Positions 1 through 8,368 of a stretch of DNA of 64,000 nt are shown one piece after another (position 1 is the stretch's first letter; every line of letters starts with the position of its first letter). The notes under the pieces were generated by a model, which was not told where the DNA came from, ran no database searches, and saw only the letters and a list, made by a program, of their open reading frames with translations. This DNA is from Streptomyces sp. DSM 110735 (GTDB lineage Bacteria; Actinomycetota; Actinomycetes; Streptomycetales; Streptomycetaceae), in NCBI RefSeq assembly GCF_016482685.1, contig NZ_JACYHF010000008.1:62001-126000 (forward strand), in the 5' to 3' direction. The translations under genes were made by a program, and so were the position numbers.

Positions 1-1
1 C

Positions 2-934
2 GGCGACGGCGCCAAGCTGCTCGCCGCCGACCAGCCGCTGCCCGTACCGGCGGCACTGACCCTGCTCGCCCTCGCCCCGGCCGTCGCCTCGCTGACGGTC
101 GCCCTCGCCCTGCGCCCGAGAGACGGGCGGCCGGGGGCACGCTGGTACGACACGGCGCTCGGACGCCGCCCGGACGGGGCGCCCGAGCCCCTGACCGACG
201 ACGAGAGCGCCGGTGAGGCTGCCTTCGGCGCGGGTGCCGATGCCGGTGCCGACGCGGGTGCCGGTACGACCGTCGGTGCGGACGTCGCTGCCGCTGTCGG
301 CGCGCCCGAGGTCGTCGCCGTACCGCCCGCCCCGCGCGAGGCACCCGCCGGTTTCCCCTGGGGCGTCGCCGCGCTGGCGGGCGGTCTCGCCGTCCAGGCG
401 TACGCGGGCCGGGTCACCCCCGCCCCCTCGCTCGCCGCGCTGCCCGCCGAGGGCGCGGCGGTGCTCGCGGGCTGGATGCTCACCGCGCTCGGTCTCGTCC
501 TGGCCGCGCCGGGGCTGACGTACCTCGCCGGGCGCCTGCTGCAGAGCGCGCAGCCCGGCGCGCTCAGGCTGCTGGCCGGGCGGGTCCTGATGGCCGAGGC
601 GACGCGGATCGGGCGCCCGCTCGGCGTGCTGTGCGCGGTGGCGTCCGCCGCGTTCGCGATGACCGTGCTGTACGACGGCTCCGCGCCGCCCTTCGGCCCG
701 CTGACCCTGCTCGGCACGCTGGTGGTGGCCGGCTGCACGCTGGCCACGCTGCTGACCGCCGCCGTGGAGGCGCGCCAGACCCGCGCCGACACCACCGCCG
801 CGCTGCTGCGCCTCGGCGCCCCCGCGACGATGCTGCGCGGCGCCGCCGCGCTGCGGGCCGCCGCCCTGCTCGCCGTGTTCGGTCCGCTGACCCTGCTGAT
901 CGCCTATCTGTCCGCGCTGCCGACAAGCCGCTGA
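2..934 (+). CDS. C-terminal part of a multi-pass membrane protein, FtsX-like permease type (5' end outside window)
   Basis: An open frame enters from the left edge and stops at 932-934, giving 310 residues. It shows several strongly hydrophobic segments (around residues 15-35, 120-140, 155-175, 215-235, 240-260 and 285-305) separated by Arg-rich cytoplasmic loops and by an Ala/Gly/Asp-rich linker near residues 60-110. The pattern of a late loop reading LAGRVLMAEATRIGRPLG followed by three closing helices resembles the second half of actinobacterial FtsX/MacB-like ABC permeases, but no motif proves it. The start, any N-terminal domain and any partner ATPase lie outside the window. Confidence 0.6.
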   Translation, partial: GDGAKLLAADQPLPVPAALTLLALAPAVASLTVALALRPRDGRPGARWYDTALGRRPDGAPEPLTDDESAGEAAFGAGADAGADAGAGTTVGADVAAAVGAPEVVAVPPAPREAPAGFPWGVAALAGGLAVQAYAGRVTPAPSLAALPAEGAAVLAGWMLTALGLVLAAPGLTYLAGRLLQSAQPGALRLLAGRVLMAEATRIGRPLGVLCAVASAAFAMTVLYDGSAPPFGPLTLLGTLVVAGCTLATLLTAAVEARQTRADTTAALLRLGAPATMLRGAAALRAAALLAVFGPLTLLIAYLSALPTSR

Positions 935-1036
935 GCACAGCCCGCTGAACAAGCCTTGAGCGCACCGATGAGTTCCGGGGCGGTCCGCCGTCTACACCGG
1001 CGGACACCATCGAACACACGGACCCCGGAGGGCCCC

Positions 1037-1444
1037 ATGTACCGCCAGATGATCTTCGTCAACCTGGTCACCGCCGATGTCCCGGCCACCCGGAAGTTCT
1101 TCACGGAGCTGGGCTACGAGATCAACCCGCAGTTCAGCACCGACGAGAACGCCTGTGTCGTCATCAGCGACACCATCGTGGCGATGCTCATGACGCGCGA
1201 GCACTACGCCCGCTTCACCGACAAGGAGATCGTGGACGCGCGGACCTCCAGCGAGGTGCTGCTCTGTCTGAGCGCCGAGAGCCGCGAGCGGGTGGACGAG
1301 CTGGTGGACAAGGCGATCGCGGCGGGCGGCACCGCCCACGGCGAGCCCCAGGACCACGGCTTCATGTACGGCCGCGCCTTCGACGACCTGGACGGGCACA
1401 CCTGGGAGGTCATGTGGATGGACCCGGCGGCGATCCAGGGCTGA
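1037..1444 (+). CDS. VOC (glyoxalase/bleomycin-resistance fold) family protein
   Basis: Encodes 135 residues of the vicinal-oxygen-chelate fold. It opens with the usual VNLVTADVPATRKFFTELG strand-helix element and ends with the second-half signature DLDGHTWEVMWMD. Family members are metal-dependent lyases, dioxygenases or antibiotic-binding proteins, and nothing visible fixes the substrate. I chose the ATG at 1037 because a CCGGAGGG ribosome-binding site lies just before it; a longer reading from 956 adds 27 residues with no VOC similarity. It stands alone, transcribed in the same direction as its neighbours. Confidence 0.88.
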   Translation: MYRQMIFVNLVTADVPATRKFFTELGYEINPQFSTDENACVVISDTIVAMLMTREHYARFTDKEIVDARTSSEVLLCLSAESRERVDELVDKAIAAGGTAHGEPQDHGFMYGRAFDDLDGHTWEVMWMDPAAIQG

Positions 1445-1625
1445 CCGTCAATGTGCTGAGCGGAGCAAGGCGTTGGTGTCCGGGCGACCGGACGCCGACG
1501 CCTTCTGCCGTTGTAGGGGCGGTAGTTGGCCAGGTGAGCGACCGGATAGAGTCGGCGGCCGAGGCGTTGAAACGTCTCTTCAGTTAATAAGACAGTAAAG
1601 TCAGCGGCTCACAGACACCTACGCA

Positions 1626-1653
1626 TTGACACTCCTTATGGAGCGCTTATAAA
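1626..1653 (+). promoter_or_regulatory. Near-consensus housekeeping-sigma promoter of the LAETG surface protein
   Basis: A TTGACA hexamer at 1626-1631 is followed after 16 bases by TATAAA at 1648-1653, a very good HrdB (sigma-70 type) promoter for a Streptomyces. The spacer carries the interrupted palindrome CTCC-TTAT-GGAG at 1632-1643, which could be an operator. The predicted start near 1660 would leave a leader of about 88 bases before the TTG start at 1748. The rest of the gap 1445-1625 shows no gene. Confidence 0.72.
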
Positions 1654-1747
1654 CCTGTGTGTCTCGTGGGGGTGCCGGGGCTGCGCCTCACCCCGCCCCA
1701 ACTCCCCCACTACCCCCCGCAGTTCTGCACTCAGCAAAGGACAGGAC

Positions 1748-2449
1748 TTGTCCATATCCCGCCGCAACGCACGCCGCTCCGTGCGCATCCTGGGTCTCGC
1801 CTCCGCGTCCGCCGCGCTGGTCCTGGGCGTTTCCAGCCAGGCTCTCGCGTGCAACATCCGTGACTTCTCGGCCGAGGCCGTGTGCACGGGCGACAAGGGC
1901 CAGATCGTCGTCACCGACATCGATGCCTCAAAGCGGACCGCCACCGTGACCGTGTTCCTGGAGAACAACGGCGCCGACGAGAAGCAGGTCGGCGAGAAGC
2001 AGGTGACCGGGGCCCGCGAGGGCGCGAAGGTCTCCTTCGACGAGGACTGGCAGGCCAACGCGACCTACCGTATCCACGTCAAGGTTCCCGGACTCGTCGA
2101 CGAGGACATCAAGGACAACCTCAAGACCCCGGCGAACGCTTGCAAGAAGGAGGACTCGCCCGCCCCGAGCGACTCGGCCTCCGAGTCCGCCAAGCCGTCC
2201 CCGTCGGAGACCAAGCCGGCCGAGGAGAGCGCCTCCCCGTCCGACTCGGCGTCCGAGAGCGCCGCCGCCCCGGCGTCCGACGTCCCGAGCAACGCGCCGT
2301 CCGCGGCCATCGGTGACTCGAACCTCGCCGAGACCGGTGCCAACTCCAACACCGGTCTGATCGCCGGTGTCGCGGGCGCCCTCGTGGTCGTCGGCGGCGG
2401 CGCCGTGTACTTCGGTATGCGCCGCCGTGGCGCGAAGAACGGCGGCTGA
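1748..2449 (+). CDS. Secreted, sortase-anchored (LAETG) surface protein
   Basis: 233 residues. An Arg-rich n-region and hydrophobic core end in an ALA-type signal peptidase site near residue 35. A globular domain of about 110 residues follows (beta-rich by composition, with three Cys at about 36, 47 and 136), then a Ser/Pro/Ala/Glu-rich spacer of about 55 residues. The C-terminus has the sortase signal LAETG at 193-197, a hydrophobic helix and a basic tail (MRRRGAKNGG). This is the layout of class E sortase substrates in streptomycetes. The start is a TTG with an AAAGGACAGG site upstream. Exported and attached to peptidoglycan by inference; function of the globular domain unknown. Confidence 0.85.
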   Translation: MSISRRNARRSVRILGLASASAALVLGVSSQALACNIRDFSAEAVCTGDKGQIVVTDIDASKRTATVTVFLENNGADEKQVGEKQVTGAREGAKVSFDEDWQANATYRIHVKVPGLVDEDIKDNLKTPANACKKEDSPAPSDSASESAKPSPSETKPAEESASPSDSASESAAAPASDVPSNAPSAAIGDSNLAETGANSNTGLIAGVAGALVVVGGGAVYFGMRRRGAKNGG

Positions 2450-2479
2450 CGCCGGGCTTCACCCACCACCGCTTCACCA

Positions 2480-2517
2480 CCGCGGCCCGCTCCCGAATCC
2501 ACGGGGGCGGGCCGCGG
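2480..2517. terminator. Bidirectional terminator between convergent genes
   Basis: An 11-base perfect inverted repeat (2480-2490 with 2507-2517) separated by 16 bases lies between the 3' ends of the LAETG gene and the thiamine transporter operon. Its position and G+C-rich stem fit a factor-independent terminator of the actinobacterial type, without a U-tract. Confidence 0.7.
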
Positions 2518-2553
2518 TCGCGTTTCCGCACCGCCGCACCGCCGGTCAGCCGG

Positions 2554-3576
2554 TCAGCCGAGGACGACCACGTCCGCCGCGTCGAACACCACACCCGTCT
2601 CCGCCCCGGTCTCCGGCGCCTCGGCCAGCGCGCAGGCGGCTTCCAGCAGCGGTCCGCCGTCGTGGGGTCGCAACCGCAGCGCGACATGGGTGCCCTTGAA
2701 GGTGCGTGCCACCACCGTGCAGGGCAACCCCGCGTCCTCCGCCACGAGCCGTACGCCCGCGGGCCGTACGAGCAGTTCGCGGCTGCCCTGGGGCGAGCCC
2801 TCCGGCACCGGCAGCTTGCCCCAGGGGGTGTCCGCGACCGCGTCGGTGACGGTCGTCGCCACCACGTTGTCGAAGCCGAGGAAGCGGGCCACGAAGGCGT
2901 CGGCGGGCCGCTTCCACACCTCAAGGGGCGTACCGGACTGGGCGATTCGCCCGTCCCGCATCACCACGACCCGGTCGGCGAGGGCGAACGCCTCGCCCTG
3001 GTCGTGCGTGACGGCGAGCACGGTGGTGCCCAACTGCCCGAACAGTTCCTTGAGTTCGACCACAAGACGTTCGCGCAGCGAGCGGTCGAGCTGGCCCAGC
3101 GGCTCGTCCAGCATCAGCAGCCTGGGACGGGGCGCGAGCGCCCGCGCGAGCGCGACCCGCTGCTGCTCGCCGCCGGACAGCCCGGCCACCGCCCGCCGTT
3201 CGGCACCGGGCAGCCCGACCAGCTCCAGCAACGTCCGTACCTCGGCGTCCCGTTCGGACCTGGACACCCCGTGCATCCGGGGTCCGAAGGCGACGTTGCC
3301 GCCCACGTCCCGCTGCGGGAAGAGCTGGTGGTCCTGGAACATCAGCCCCACGCCCCGCCGGTGCGCGGGCACCCCCGCCTGGTCGCGCCCGTCGAGCAAC
3401 ACCCGCCCGGCGTCCAGTGGTTGGAGCCCGGCAACCGTCCTGAGCAGCGTGGACTTGCCGCTGCCGCTCGGCCCGAGCACGCACACCACCTCGTGCTCGG
3501 CGACATCGAGGTCGACGCCGTCCAGCACCGGACGCCCGCCGAGACGTACCGTCGCCTCGCGAAGGCTCAGCAGCAT
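2554..3576 (-). CDS. thiQ: Thiamine ABC transporter, ATP-binding protein
   Basis: 340-residue cytoplasmic ATPase of the Fe/spermidine/thiamine importer type. Walker A GPSGSGKST is at residues 35-43, the signature LSGGEQQR at about 134, Walker B LLMLDEP at about 155 and the switch His in VTHDQ. A C-terminal TOBE-like regulatory domain fills the last 90 residues. The ATG overlaps the permease stop as ATGA, so translation is probably coupled. ThiQ as the assignment rests on the operon partners and the TPP riboswitch upstream; the ATPase alone could not be told from related importers. Confidence 0.88.
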   Translation of the reverse strand: MLLSLREATVRLGGRPVLDGVDLDVAEHEVVCVLGPSGSGKSTLLRTVAGLQPLDAGRVLLDGRDQAGVPAHRRGVGLMFQDHQLFPQRDVGGNVAFGPRMHGVSRSERDAEVRTLLELVGLPGAERRAVAGLSGGEQQRVALARALAPRPRLLMLDEPLGQLDRSLRERLVVELKELFGQLGTTVLAVTHDQGEAFALADRVVVMRDGRIAQSGTPLEVWKRPADAFVARFLGFDNVVATTVTDAVADTPWGKLPVPEGSPQGSRELLVRPAGVRLVAEDAGLPCTVVARTFKGTHVALRLRPHDGGPLLEAACALAEAPETGAETGVVFDAADVVVLG

Positions 3577-5258
3577 CAGAACTCCCCCGTCCGGTCCACG
3601 CGAGCCCGCTCCAGGAGGAGCAGGGCAGCCGCGCAGACGACCATGAGAATCGTGGAAAGGGCCATCGCCTGGCCGTAGTTCAGCTCCCCGGGGCGGCTCA
3701 GCAGCCGGGCCACCGCGACGGGCAGGGTCGGATTGTCGGGGCGCGCGATGAAGACGGTCGCCCCGAACTCGCCCAGGGAGACGGCGAACGCGAACCCCGC
3801 CGCGATCAGCAGCGCCCTGCGCACCAGCGGCAGATCGACCTCCCGCCACACCCGCCAGGGCGAAGCGCCGAGCACGGCGGCCGCCTCCCGCAGCCGTCCG
3901 TCCACCGCGCGCAGCACGGGCAGCATGGTCCGTACGACGAAGGGGGCGCCGACCAGTGCCTGGGCGAGCGGGACGAGGATCCAGGACTCGCGCAGGTCCA
4001 GCGGCGGCTTGTCCAGGGCGATCAGGAAGCCGAAGCCGACGGTCACGGCGGAGACGCCGAGCGGCAGCATCAGCAGCGCGTCGAACCCGCGCACCAGCCG
4101 TCCCGCGTCCCGGCGGGCCAGCGCGGCGGCGGCGAGTCCGCCGATCGCCACGGCGATGGCGGTGGCGGCGACCGCGTACTCGAGGGAGGTCCACACCGCG
4201 TTCAGCGGCGCCGTCAGGAACGTACCGCCGTCGGTGTCGGTGAGCGCCCGGTAGTAGGCGAAGCCGGGCGCGTCCAGGGAGCGGCGCACGAGCACGCCGA
4301 GCGGCAGGACCAGGAGCAGGGCGACGGTGGCGAGGACCCCGGCGAGCAGCGCCCGCTGTCCGGCGCCGCGCGGGCGGCGGGCGGTGACCGAGGCGTCCAC
4401 CAGGCGCAGGGTGCTCTCGCGCCGCCGTACGGTCCAGGCGTGCACGGCGAGGATCGCGCCGACGGCGGCGAACTGGAGCAGGGTGAGGACGGCAGCCGTG
4501 GTGAGGTCGAAGACCTCGGAGGTCTGCCGGTAGATCTCGACCTCCAGGGTGGAGAAGGTGGGCCCGCCGAGGATCTGGACCACGCCGAAGGAGGTGAAGG
4601 TGAACAGGAAGACCATCAGCGCGGCGGCTGCCACGGCGGGCGCGAGCGCGGGCAGGGTGACCTGCCGCCAGGCGCGCAGCGGGGAGGCGCCCAGCATCCG
4701 GGCGGCTTCCTCCTGCCGCGGGTCGAGCTGCGCCCACAGACCGCCGACGGTGCGCACGACGACCGCGTAGTTGAAGAACACGTGCGCGAGGAGAATCGCC
4801 CACACCGTGGTGTCCAGGCGTACGCCCCACAGCTCGTCCAGGAGCCCGCCGTGCCCGACGAGGGCGAGGAAGGCGGTGCCGACGACGACGGTCGGCAGCA
4901 CGAACGGCACGGTGATGACGGCGCGCAGCACCTGTTTGCCGGGGAAGTCGAGCCGGGCGAAGACGTAGGCGGCGGGCAGCGCGATCAGCAGGGTGAGCGC
5001 GGTGGAGGCGAGCGCCTGCCAGGTGGTGAACCACAGGACATGGCGGATGTCGGGGCGGGCGAGCACGTCCGTGACGCGCCCGAGGTGCCAGGTGCCGTCC
5101 GCCTTCAGCCCGCGCAGCACGATCGCGGCGACGGGCCAGGCGAAGAACACCGCGAAGAACGCGACCGGCACGGCCATGAGACCGAGCCGGGTCGCGTTCG
5201 CGCGGGTGCGCCGCGTGGCCGCCCGCCGCGCGGCTACTTCAGTACGAGCGACGTCCAC
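3576..5258 (-). CDS. thiP: Thiamine ABC transporter, fused double permease
   Basis: 560 residues with about 12 membrane helices, built from two homologous permease halves as in ThiP/SfuB-type importers. Each half carries an EAA loop that contacts the ATPase: EEAARMLGASPLRAWRQV near residue 190 and REAAAVLGASPWRVWREV near 460. I chose the GTG at 5258, which overlaps the end of the substrate-binding protein gene by 25 bases; its ribosome-binding site is weak, and the first in-frame ATG comes some 20 residues later, at the first helix. It is the membrane channel for the substrate delivered by the lipoprotein encoded upstream. Confidence 0.87.
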   Translation of the reverse strand: MDVARTEVAARRAATRRTRANATRLGLMAVPVAFFAVFFAWPVAAIVLRGLKADGTWHLGRVTDVLARPDIRHVLWFTTWQALASTALTLLIALPAAYVFARLDFPGKQVLRAVITVPFVLPTVVVGTAFLALVGHGGLLDELWGVRLDTTVWAILLAHVFFNYAVVVRTVGGLWAQLDPRQEEAARMLGASPLRAWRQVTLPALAPAVAAAALMVFLFTFTSFGVVQILGGPTFSTLEVEIYRQTSEVFDLTTAAVLTLLQFAAVGAILAVHAWTVRRRESTLRLVDASVTARRPRGAGQRALLAGVLATVALLLVLPLGVLVRRSLDAPGFAYYRALTDTDGGTFLTAPLNAVWTSLEYAVAATAIAVAIGGLAAAALARRDAGRLVRGFDALLMLPLGVSAVTVGFGFLIALDKPPLDLRESWILVPLAQALVGAPFVVRTMLPVLRAVDGRLREAAAVLGASPWRVWREVDLPLVRRALLIAAGFAFAVSLGEFGATVFIARPDNPTLPVAVARLLSRPGELNYGQAMALSTILMVVCAAALLLLERARVDRTGEF

Positions 5259-6316
5259 GAGCTGACCCACTGGTCGCGGTTGGCGGCGATCCTGCCGGGC
5301 GCCATGGTCTCGGGGTGCTTGGCGGCGGGACCGTACTCGGTGAACTCGGCGGGCACCTCGGCGCCCTTGACCACCGGGTACACGAACATGTTCAGCGGCA
5401 TGTCCTGCTGGAACTTCCTCGACAGCAGGAAGTCGAGGAACGCCTTGCCGCCCTGGGGGTTCTTCGCGTGGCTCAGCAGCCCGGCGAACTCGGTCTGCCG
5501 GAAGCAGGTGCCCTCGGAGACGCCGGTCGGGGCGGTCGAGGGACGCTTCTTGGCGTAGATGACCTCGGCGGGCGGCGAGGAGGCGTAGGAGACGACGAGC
5601 GGGCGGTCGCCACCCGCCTTCTTCCCCTCGGAGGAGCCGGAGAACTCCTGGTAGTACGCCTGCTCCCAGCCGTCCACGACCTTCACGCCATTGGCCTTGA
5701 GCTTCTTCCAGTACCCCTCCCAGCCCTTGTCGCCGTACCGTGCGGCACTGCCGAGCAGGAAGCCGAGACCGGGCGAGGAGGTGGAGGCGTTCTCGGTGAC
5801 CAGGAGGTTCTTGTACTTCGGGTCGGCGAGGTCGGCGTAGCTCCGCGGCGGCGTGAGCTTGTGCTTGCTGAAGTACGCCTTGTCGTAGTTGACGCAGATG
5901 TCGCCGTAGTCGACGGGCGTGACGCGGTGCTTGGCGGCGTCGAGCTGGAAAGCGGGGTCGACGCTGTCCAGGCCCTTGGCGGCGTACGGCTGGAAGAGAC
6001 CGTTGTCGAGGGCGCGGGAGAGCAGGGTGTTGTCGACGCCGAAGAGCACGTCGCCCTGGGGGTGGTCCTTGGTGAGGATCGCCTTGTTGACTGCCTGACC
6101 GGCGTCGCCGTCCTTGAGGACGCGGACCTTGTAGCCGGACTGCTTCTCGAAGTCCTGGATGACGCTCTTGGACGCGGCCCACGAGTCGTGGCTGACCAGG
6201 GTGACGGTCTTGGTGTCGGCGGCGGTGTGCCCGCTTCCGGCGCCGCCGGAGCCGCACGCGGACAGCGTGACCATGCCGAGGCCGACCGCCGCGGCCACGA
6301 GGGTCTTGGTGTGCAC
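5234..6316 (-). CDS. thiB: Thiamine ABC transporter, substrate-binding lipoprotein
   Basis: 360 residues. The signal peptide ends in the lipobox LSAC with the acylated Cys at 21, so the mature protein is tethered outside the membrane. The body has the ThiB-type bilobed fold, with TVTLVSHDSWAASKSVIQDF at the first strand, VLFGVDNTLLSRALD, and VDYGDICVNYDKAYF in the hinge region. The start is a GTG behind a strong AGGAGGAAC site. It is first in a three-gene operon controlled by a TPP riboswitch, which strongly supports thiamine or its pyrimidine precursor as ligand. Confidence 0.92.
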   Translation of the reverse strand: MHTKTLVAAAVGLGMVTLSACGSGGAGSGHTAADTKTVTLVSHDSWAASKSVIQDFEKQSGYKVRVLKDGDAGQAVNKAILTKDHPQGDVLFGVDNTLLSRALDNGLFQPYAAKGLDSVDPAFQLDAAKHRVTPVDYGDICVNYDKAYFSKHKLTPPRSYADLADPKYKNLLVTENASTSSPGLGFLLGSAARYGDKGWEGYWKKLKANGVKVVDGWEQAYYQEFSGSSEGKKAGGDRPLVVSYASSPPAEVIYAKKRPSTAPTGVSEGTCFRQTEFAGLLSHAKNPQGGKAFLDFLLSRKFQQDMPLNMFVYPVVKGAEVPAEFTEYGPAAKHPETMAPGRIAANRDQWVSSWTSLVLK

Positions 6317-6353
6317 TGGATGTTCCTCCTGGGTCTGGCCAGGAAGAGACGCG

Positions 6354-6391
6354 GCCCTGCCCGGTCTCCGCGGACGGAGCCCGGGCAGGGC
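6354..6391 (-). terminator. Hairpin between TPP aptamer and thiB, probable expression platform
   Basis: An 11-bp outer stem (6354-6364 with 6381-6391), a single mismatch and a further 5-bp stem around a CGGA loop make one very stable hairpin. It lies between the riboswitch aptamer and the thiB ribosome-binding site. That position suits a ligand-controlled terminator, though a translational platform cannot be excluded because the AGGAGG is about 25 bases further downstream. Confidence 0.6.
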
Positions 6392-6410
6392 GCAACAGCT
6401 TGAGTGGTGA

Positions 6411-6503
6411 CCGAACTTCCTACCCAGAATGACCTGGGCGAGGTTCAGAGGGTCTGCGGGCCTTGGTGCCGCACTCTCAGCGCTGTGGCGCTCCCCTGTC
6501 GGA
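6411..6503 (-). promoter_or_regulatory. TPP riboswitch (THI element)
   Basis: Read on the minus strand, the leader contains the hallmark elements in order: GGGGAGC in P1/P2, GCTGAGAGTGCGG, GCAGACCCTCTGAACCT, and CAGGTCATTCTGGGTAGGAAG. These match the pyrimidine and pyrophosphate sensor helices of the thiamine pyrophosphate aptamer. It sits 95-190 bases upstream of thiB. Known THI elements of this kind switch expression off when TPP binds. Confidence 0.95.
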
Positions 6504-6514
6504 ATATGCAGATG

Positions 6515-6546
6515 TATGACGCGTATGAAGTTATACCGGTATGACG
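6515..6546. repeat. Short direct repeats and a palindrome in the thi promoter region
   Basis: The heptamer TATGACG occurs at 6515 and 6540 and the variant TATGAAG at 6524. The perfect palindrome ATACCGGTAT covers 6533-6542. The stretch is unusually A+T-rich for this chromosome and lies just upstream of the riboswitch, between rlmN and thiB, where the thi operon promoter should be. It may hold the promoter and a protein-binding site. Confidence 0.45.
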
Positions 6547-6565
6547 TTATGTGGACCGGCCCAGG

Positions 6566-7672
6566 TTACCGCTCGGTGGCGGCGAGCTGACCACACGCCC
6601 CGTCGATCTCCTGACCCCGGGTGTCCCGCACGGTCACCGGAACCCCGTGCGCGGCGATGGCCTCGACGAACGCCTTCTCGTCCTCGGGACGGGAAGCGGT
6701 CCACTTGGAGCCGGGGGTCGGGTTCAGCGGGATCAGGTTGACGTGCACGGGCCTGCCCTTGAGCAGCCGCCCGAGCCGGTCACCGCGCCACGCCTGGTCG
6801 TTGATGTCCCGGATCAGCGCGTACTCGATGGACAGCCGGCGACCCGACTTCTCCGCGTACTCGAACCCGGCGTCCAGCACCTCGCGCACCTTCCACCGCG
6901 TGTTCACGGGGACGAGGGTGTCGCGCAGCTCGTCGTCGGGGGCGTGCAGGGAGATCGCGAGCCGGCACTTGAAGCCCTCGTCCGCGAAGCGGTGGATGGC
7001 GGGGACGAGCCCGACCGTCGACACGGTGATACCGCGCTGCGACAGCCCGAGCCCGTCCGGAGCGGGATCAGTAAGCGCACGAATCGCTCCGACGACCCGC
7101 TTGTAATTGGCGAGCGGCTCCCCCATCCCCATGAAGACGATGTTGGAGAGCCGAGCGGGCCCACCCGGGACCTCCCCGTCCCTGAGCGCCCGCATCCCGT
7201 CCACGATCTGGTGCACGATCTCGGCGGTCGACAGATTCCGGTCCAGCCCCGCCTGCCCGGTCGCACAGAACGGACAGTTCATCCCGCACCCCGCCTGCGA
7301 GCTGATGCACATGGTCACCCGGTCCGGGTACCGCATCAGCACCGACTCCACGAGCGTGCCGTCGAACAGCCGCCACAGGGTCTTACGCGTGGTCCCCTGG
7401 TCGGTCGCCAGATGCCGCACCACCGACATCAGCTCCGGGAACAGCGCCTCCCGCAGCTTCGCCCGGGAACCGGCCGGAATGTCCGTCCACTCCTCGGGGT
7501 CGTGCGCGAACCGCGCGAAGTAGTGCTGCGACAACTGCTTGGCGCGAAACGGCTTCTCCCCGACCTCCGCGACAGCGTCCTTGCGCTCGGCAGGCGTGAG
7601 ATCAGCAAGATGCCGCGGCGGCTTCTTGGCTCCGCGCGGCGCGACGAATGTGAGTTCTCCGGGCTTGGGCAT
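6566..7672 (-). CDS. rlmN: Dual-specificity RNA methyltransferase (radical SAM), 23S rRNA A2503 / tRNA A37
   Basis: 368 residues. The radical-SAM motif CxxxCxxC is at Cys129, 133 and 136 (CGMNCPFC) and binds the 4Fe-4S cluster. Cys in GACGQLA near the C-terminus is the residue that carries the methyl group in RlmN/Cfr chemistry. Other family blocks seen are NIVFMGMGEPLANY, ITVSTVG and SLHAPDDELRD. The ATG at 7672 begins the conserved N-terminus (MPKPGELTF); a longer frame reaching to 7801 lacks homology. There is no clear Shine-Dalgarno, so it may be leaderless. It marks the left border of the accessory region. Confidence 0.96.
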   Translation of the reverse strand: MPKPGELTFVAPRGAKKPPRHLADLTPAERKDAVAEVGEKPFRAKQLSQHYFARFAHDPEEWTDIPAGSRAKLREALFPELMSVVRHLATDQGTTRKTLWRLFDGTLVESVLMRYPDRVTMCISSQAGCGMNCPFCATGQAGLDRNLSTAEIVHQIVDGMRALRDGEVPGGPARLSNIVFMGMGEPLANYKRVVGAIRALTDPAPDGLGLSQRGITVSTVGLVPAIHRFADEGFKCRLAISLHAPDDELRDTLVPVNTRWKVREVLDAGFEYAEKSGRRLSIEYALIRDINDQAWRGDRLGRLLKGRPVHVNLIPLNPTPGSKWTASRPEDEKAFVEAIAAHGVPVTVRDTRGQEIDGACGQLAATER

Positions 7673-7958
7673 GGTGGTTCTAGTGTCGCAGATCCAACCG
7701 GGTGACCTGCGGCTGTCGGCCGCTAGGACTGTCGTTAGTGGTCGCCACCGATCGGCATTGACCGGCCTCGGACGGCCCAGAGACGGCCCAGTGGTGATCA
7801 CTCGTCGACCGGCGCACTCCCTGCGCGGTGAGGGATGGGGGGGCCAGCCCTTCTCTCAGGCGTTGACGCCCGGCAACAGACTTCAGGCGTTTGCCCCTCC
7901 CGCTGACGGCTTCCCTGGGAACATGGTGCTTCGATCCCTTCATGGACGAGGAATAGGC

Positions 7959-8345
7959 GTGGACCCAATCTCAGCAGCGCTCCTGGGGGCAATAGCGACT
8001 GGAGCCGGCGGTGAGGCCGGGAAGCATCTCTGGACCAGGCTGACTGGCCTAGTAAGGCGGAAGCCCGAAGGATCAACGGTCAGTGGAGAGCTGGAACTCG
8101 CTTCCCTGAGCGATAACCCGCATGATCCAGAACGAGCGCAAGCCCTCAGCGAAGTCATTCATAGTCGGGCAACACAAGATCCTGAATTTCGTACAGCCCT
8201 GTCCCAGTGGCATCAACAAGCACAGACCCTACGGACCGGTGACGGTAAGACCAGCAATACCATCAGCGGTGGCACACAGAATGGCCCTGTACTTCAAGGG
8301 CGCGACTTTTCAGGGATCAATTTCAACGACCCCAGCCAGAACTGA
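7959..8345 (+). CDS. Small putative cell-death effector with C-terminal RHIM-like amyloid motif (Bell-type)
   Basis: 128 residues from a GTG with a GAGGAATAGG site 6 bases upstream. Residues 1-70 begin with a Gly/Ala-rich hydrophobic helix (DPISAALLGAIATGAGGEAG), then amphipathic helices with a PHDPERAQALSEVI stretch. This resembles the Bell domain, the bacterial counterpart of fungal HeLo/HELL membrane-killing domains. A polar linker leads to residues 99-117, SNTISGGTQNGPVLQGRDF, which align without gaps to residues 12-30 of the NLR encoded 23 bases downstream. In known bacterial amyloid-signalling pairs the NLR templates this motif into amyloid and so activates the effector. Motif and pairing are seen; the killing role is inferred. 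Confidence 0.75.
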   Translation: MDPISAALLGAIATGAGGEAGKHLWTRLTGLVRRKPEGSTVSGELELASLSDNPHDPERAQALSEVIHSRATQDPEFRTALSQWHQQAQTLRTGDGKTSNTISGGTQNGPVLQGRDFSGINFNDPSQN

Positions 8346-8368
8346 GATTGAGCGAGAAATAGTAAGCG

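Noticed and set aside
3576..6395. One continuous minus-strand frame of over 900 codons across thiP and thiB
   Set aside because: The part above 5258 is a shadow of thiB in another frame; the true permease is only the C-terminal 560 residues.
7673..7710. A leaderless promoter directly before the rlmN ATG
   Set aside because: TAGAAC lies near the ATG but the nearest -35-like hexamer is too close, so the promoter cannot be placed with confidence.
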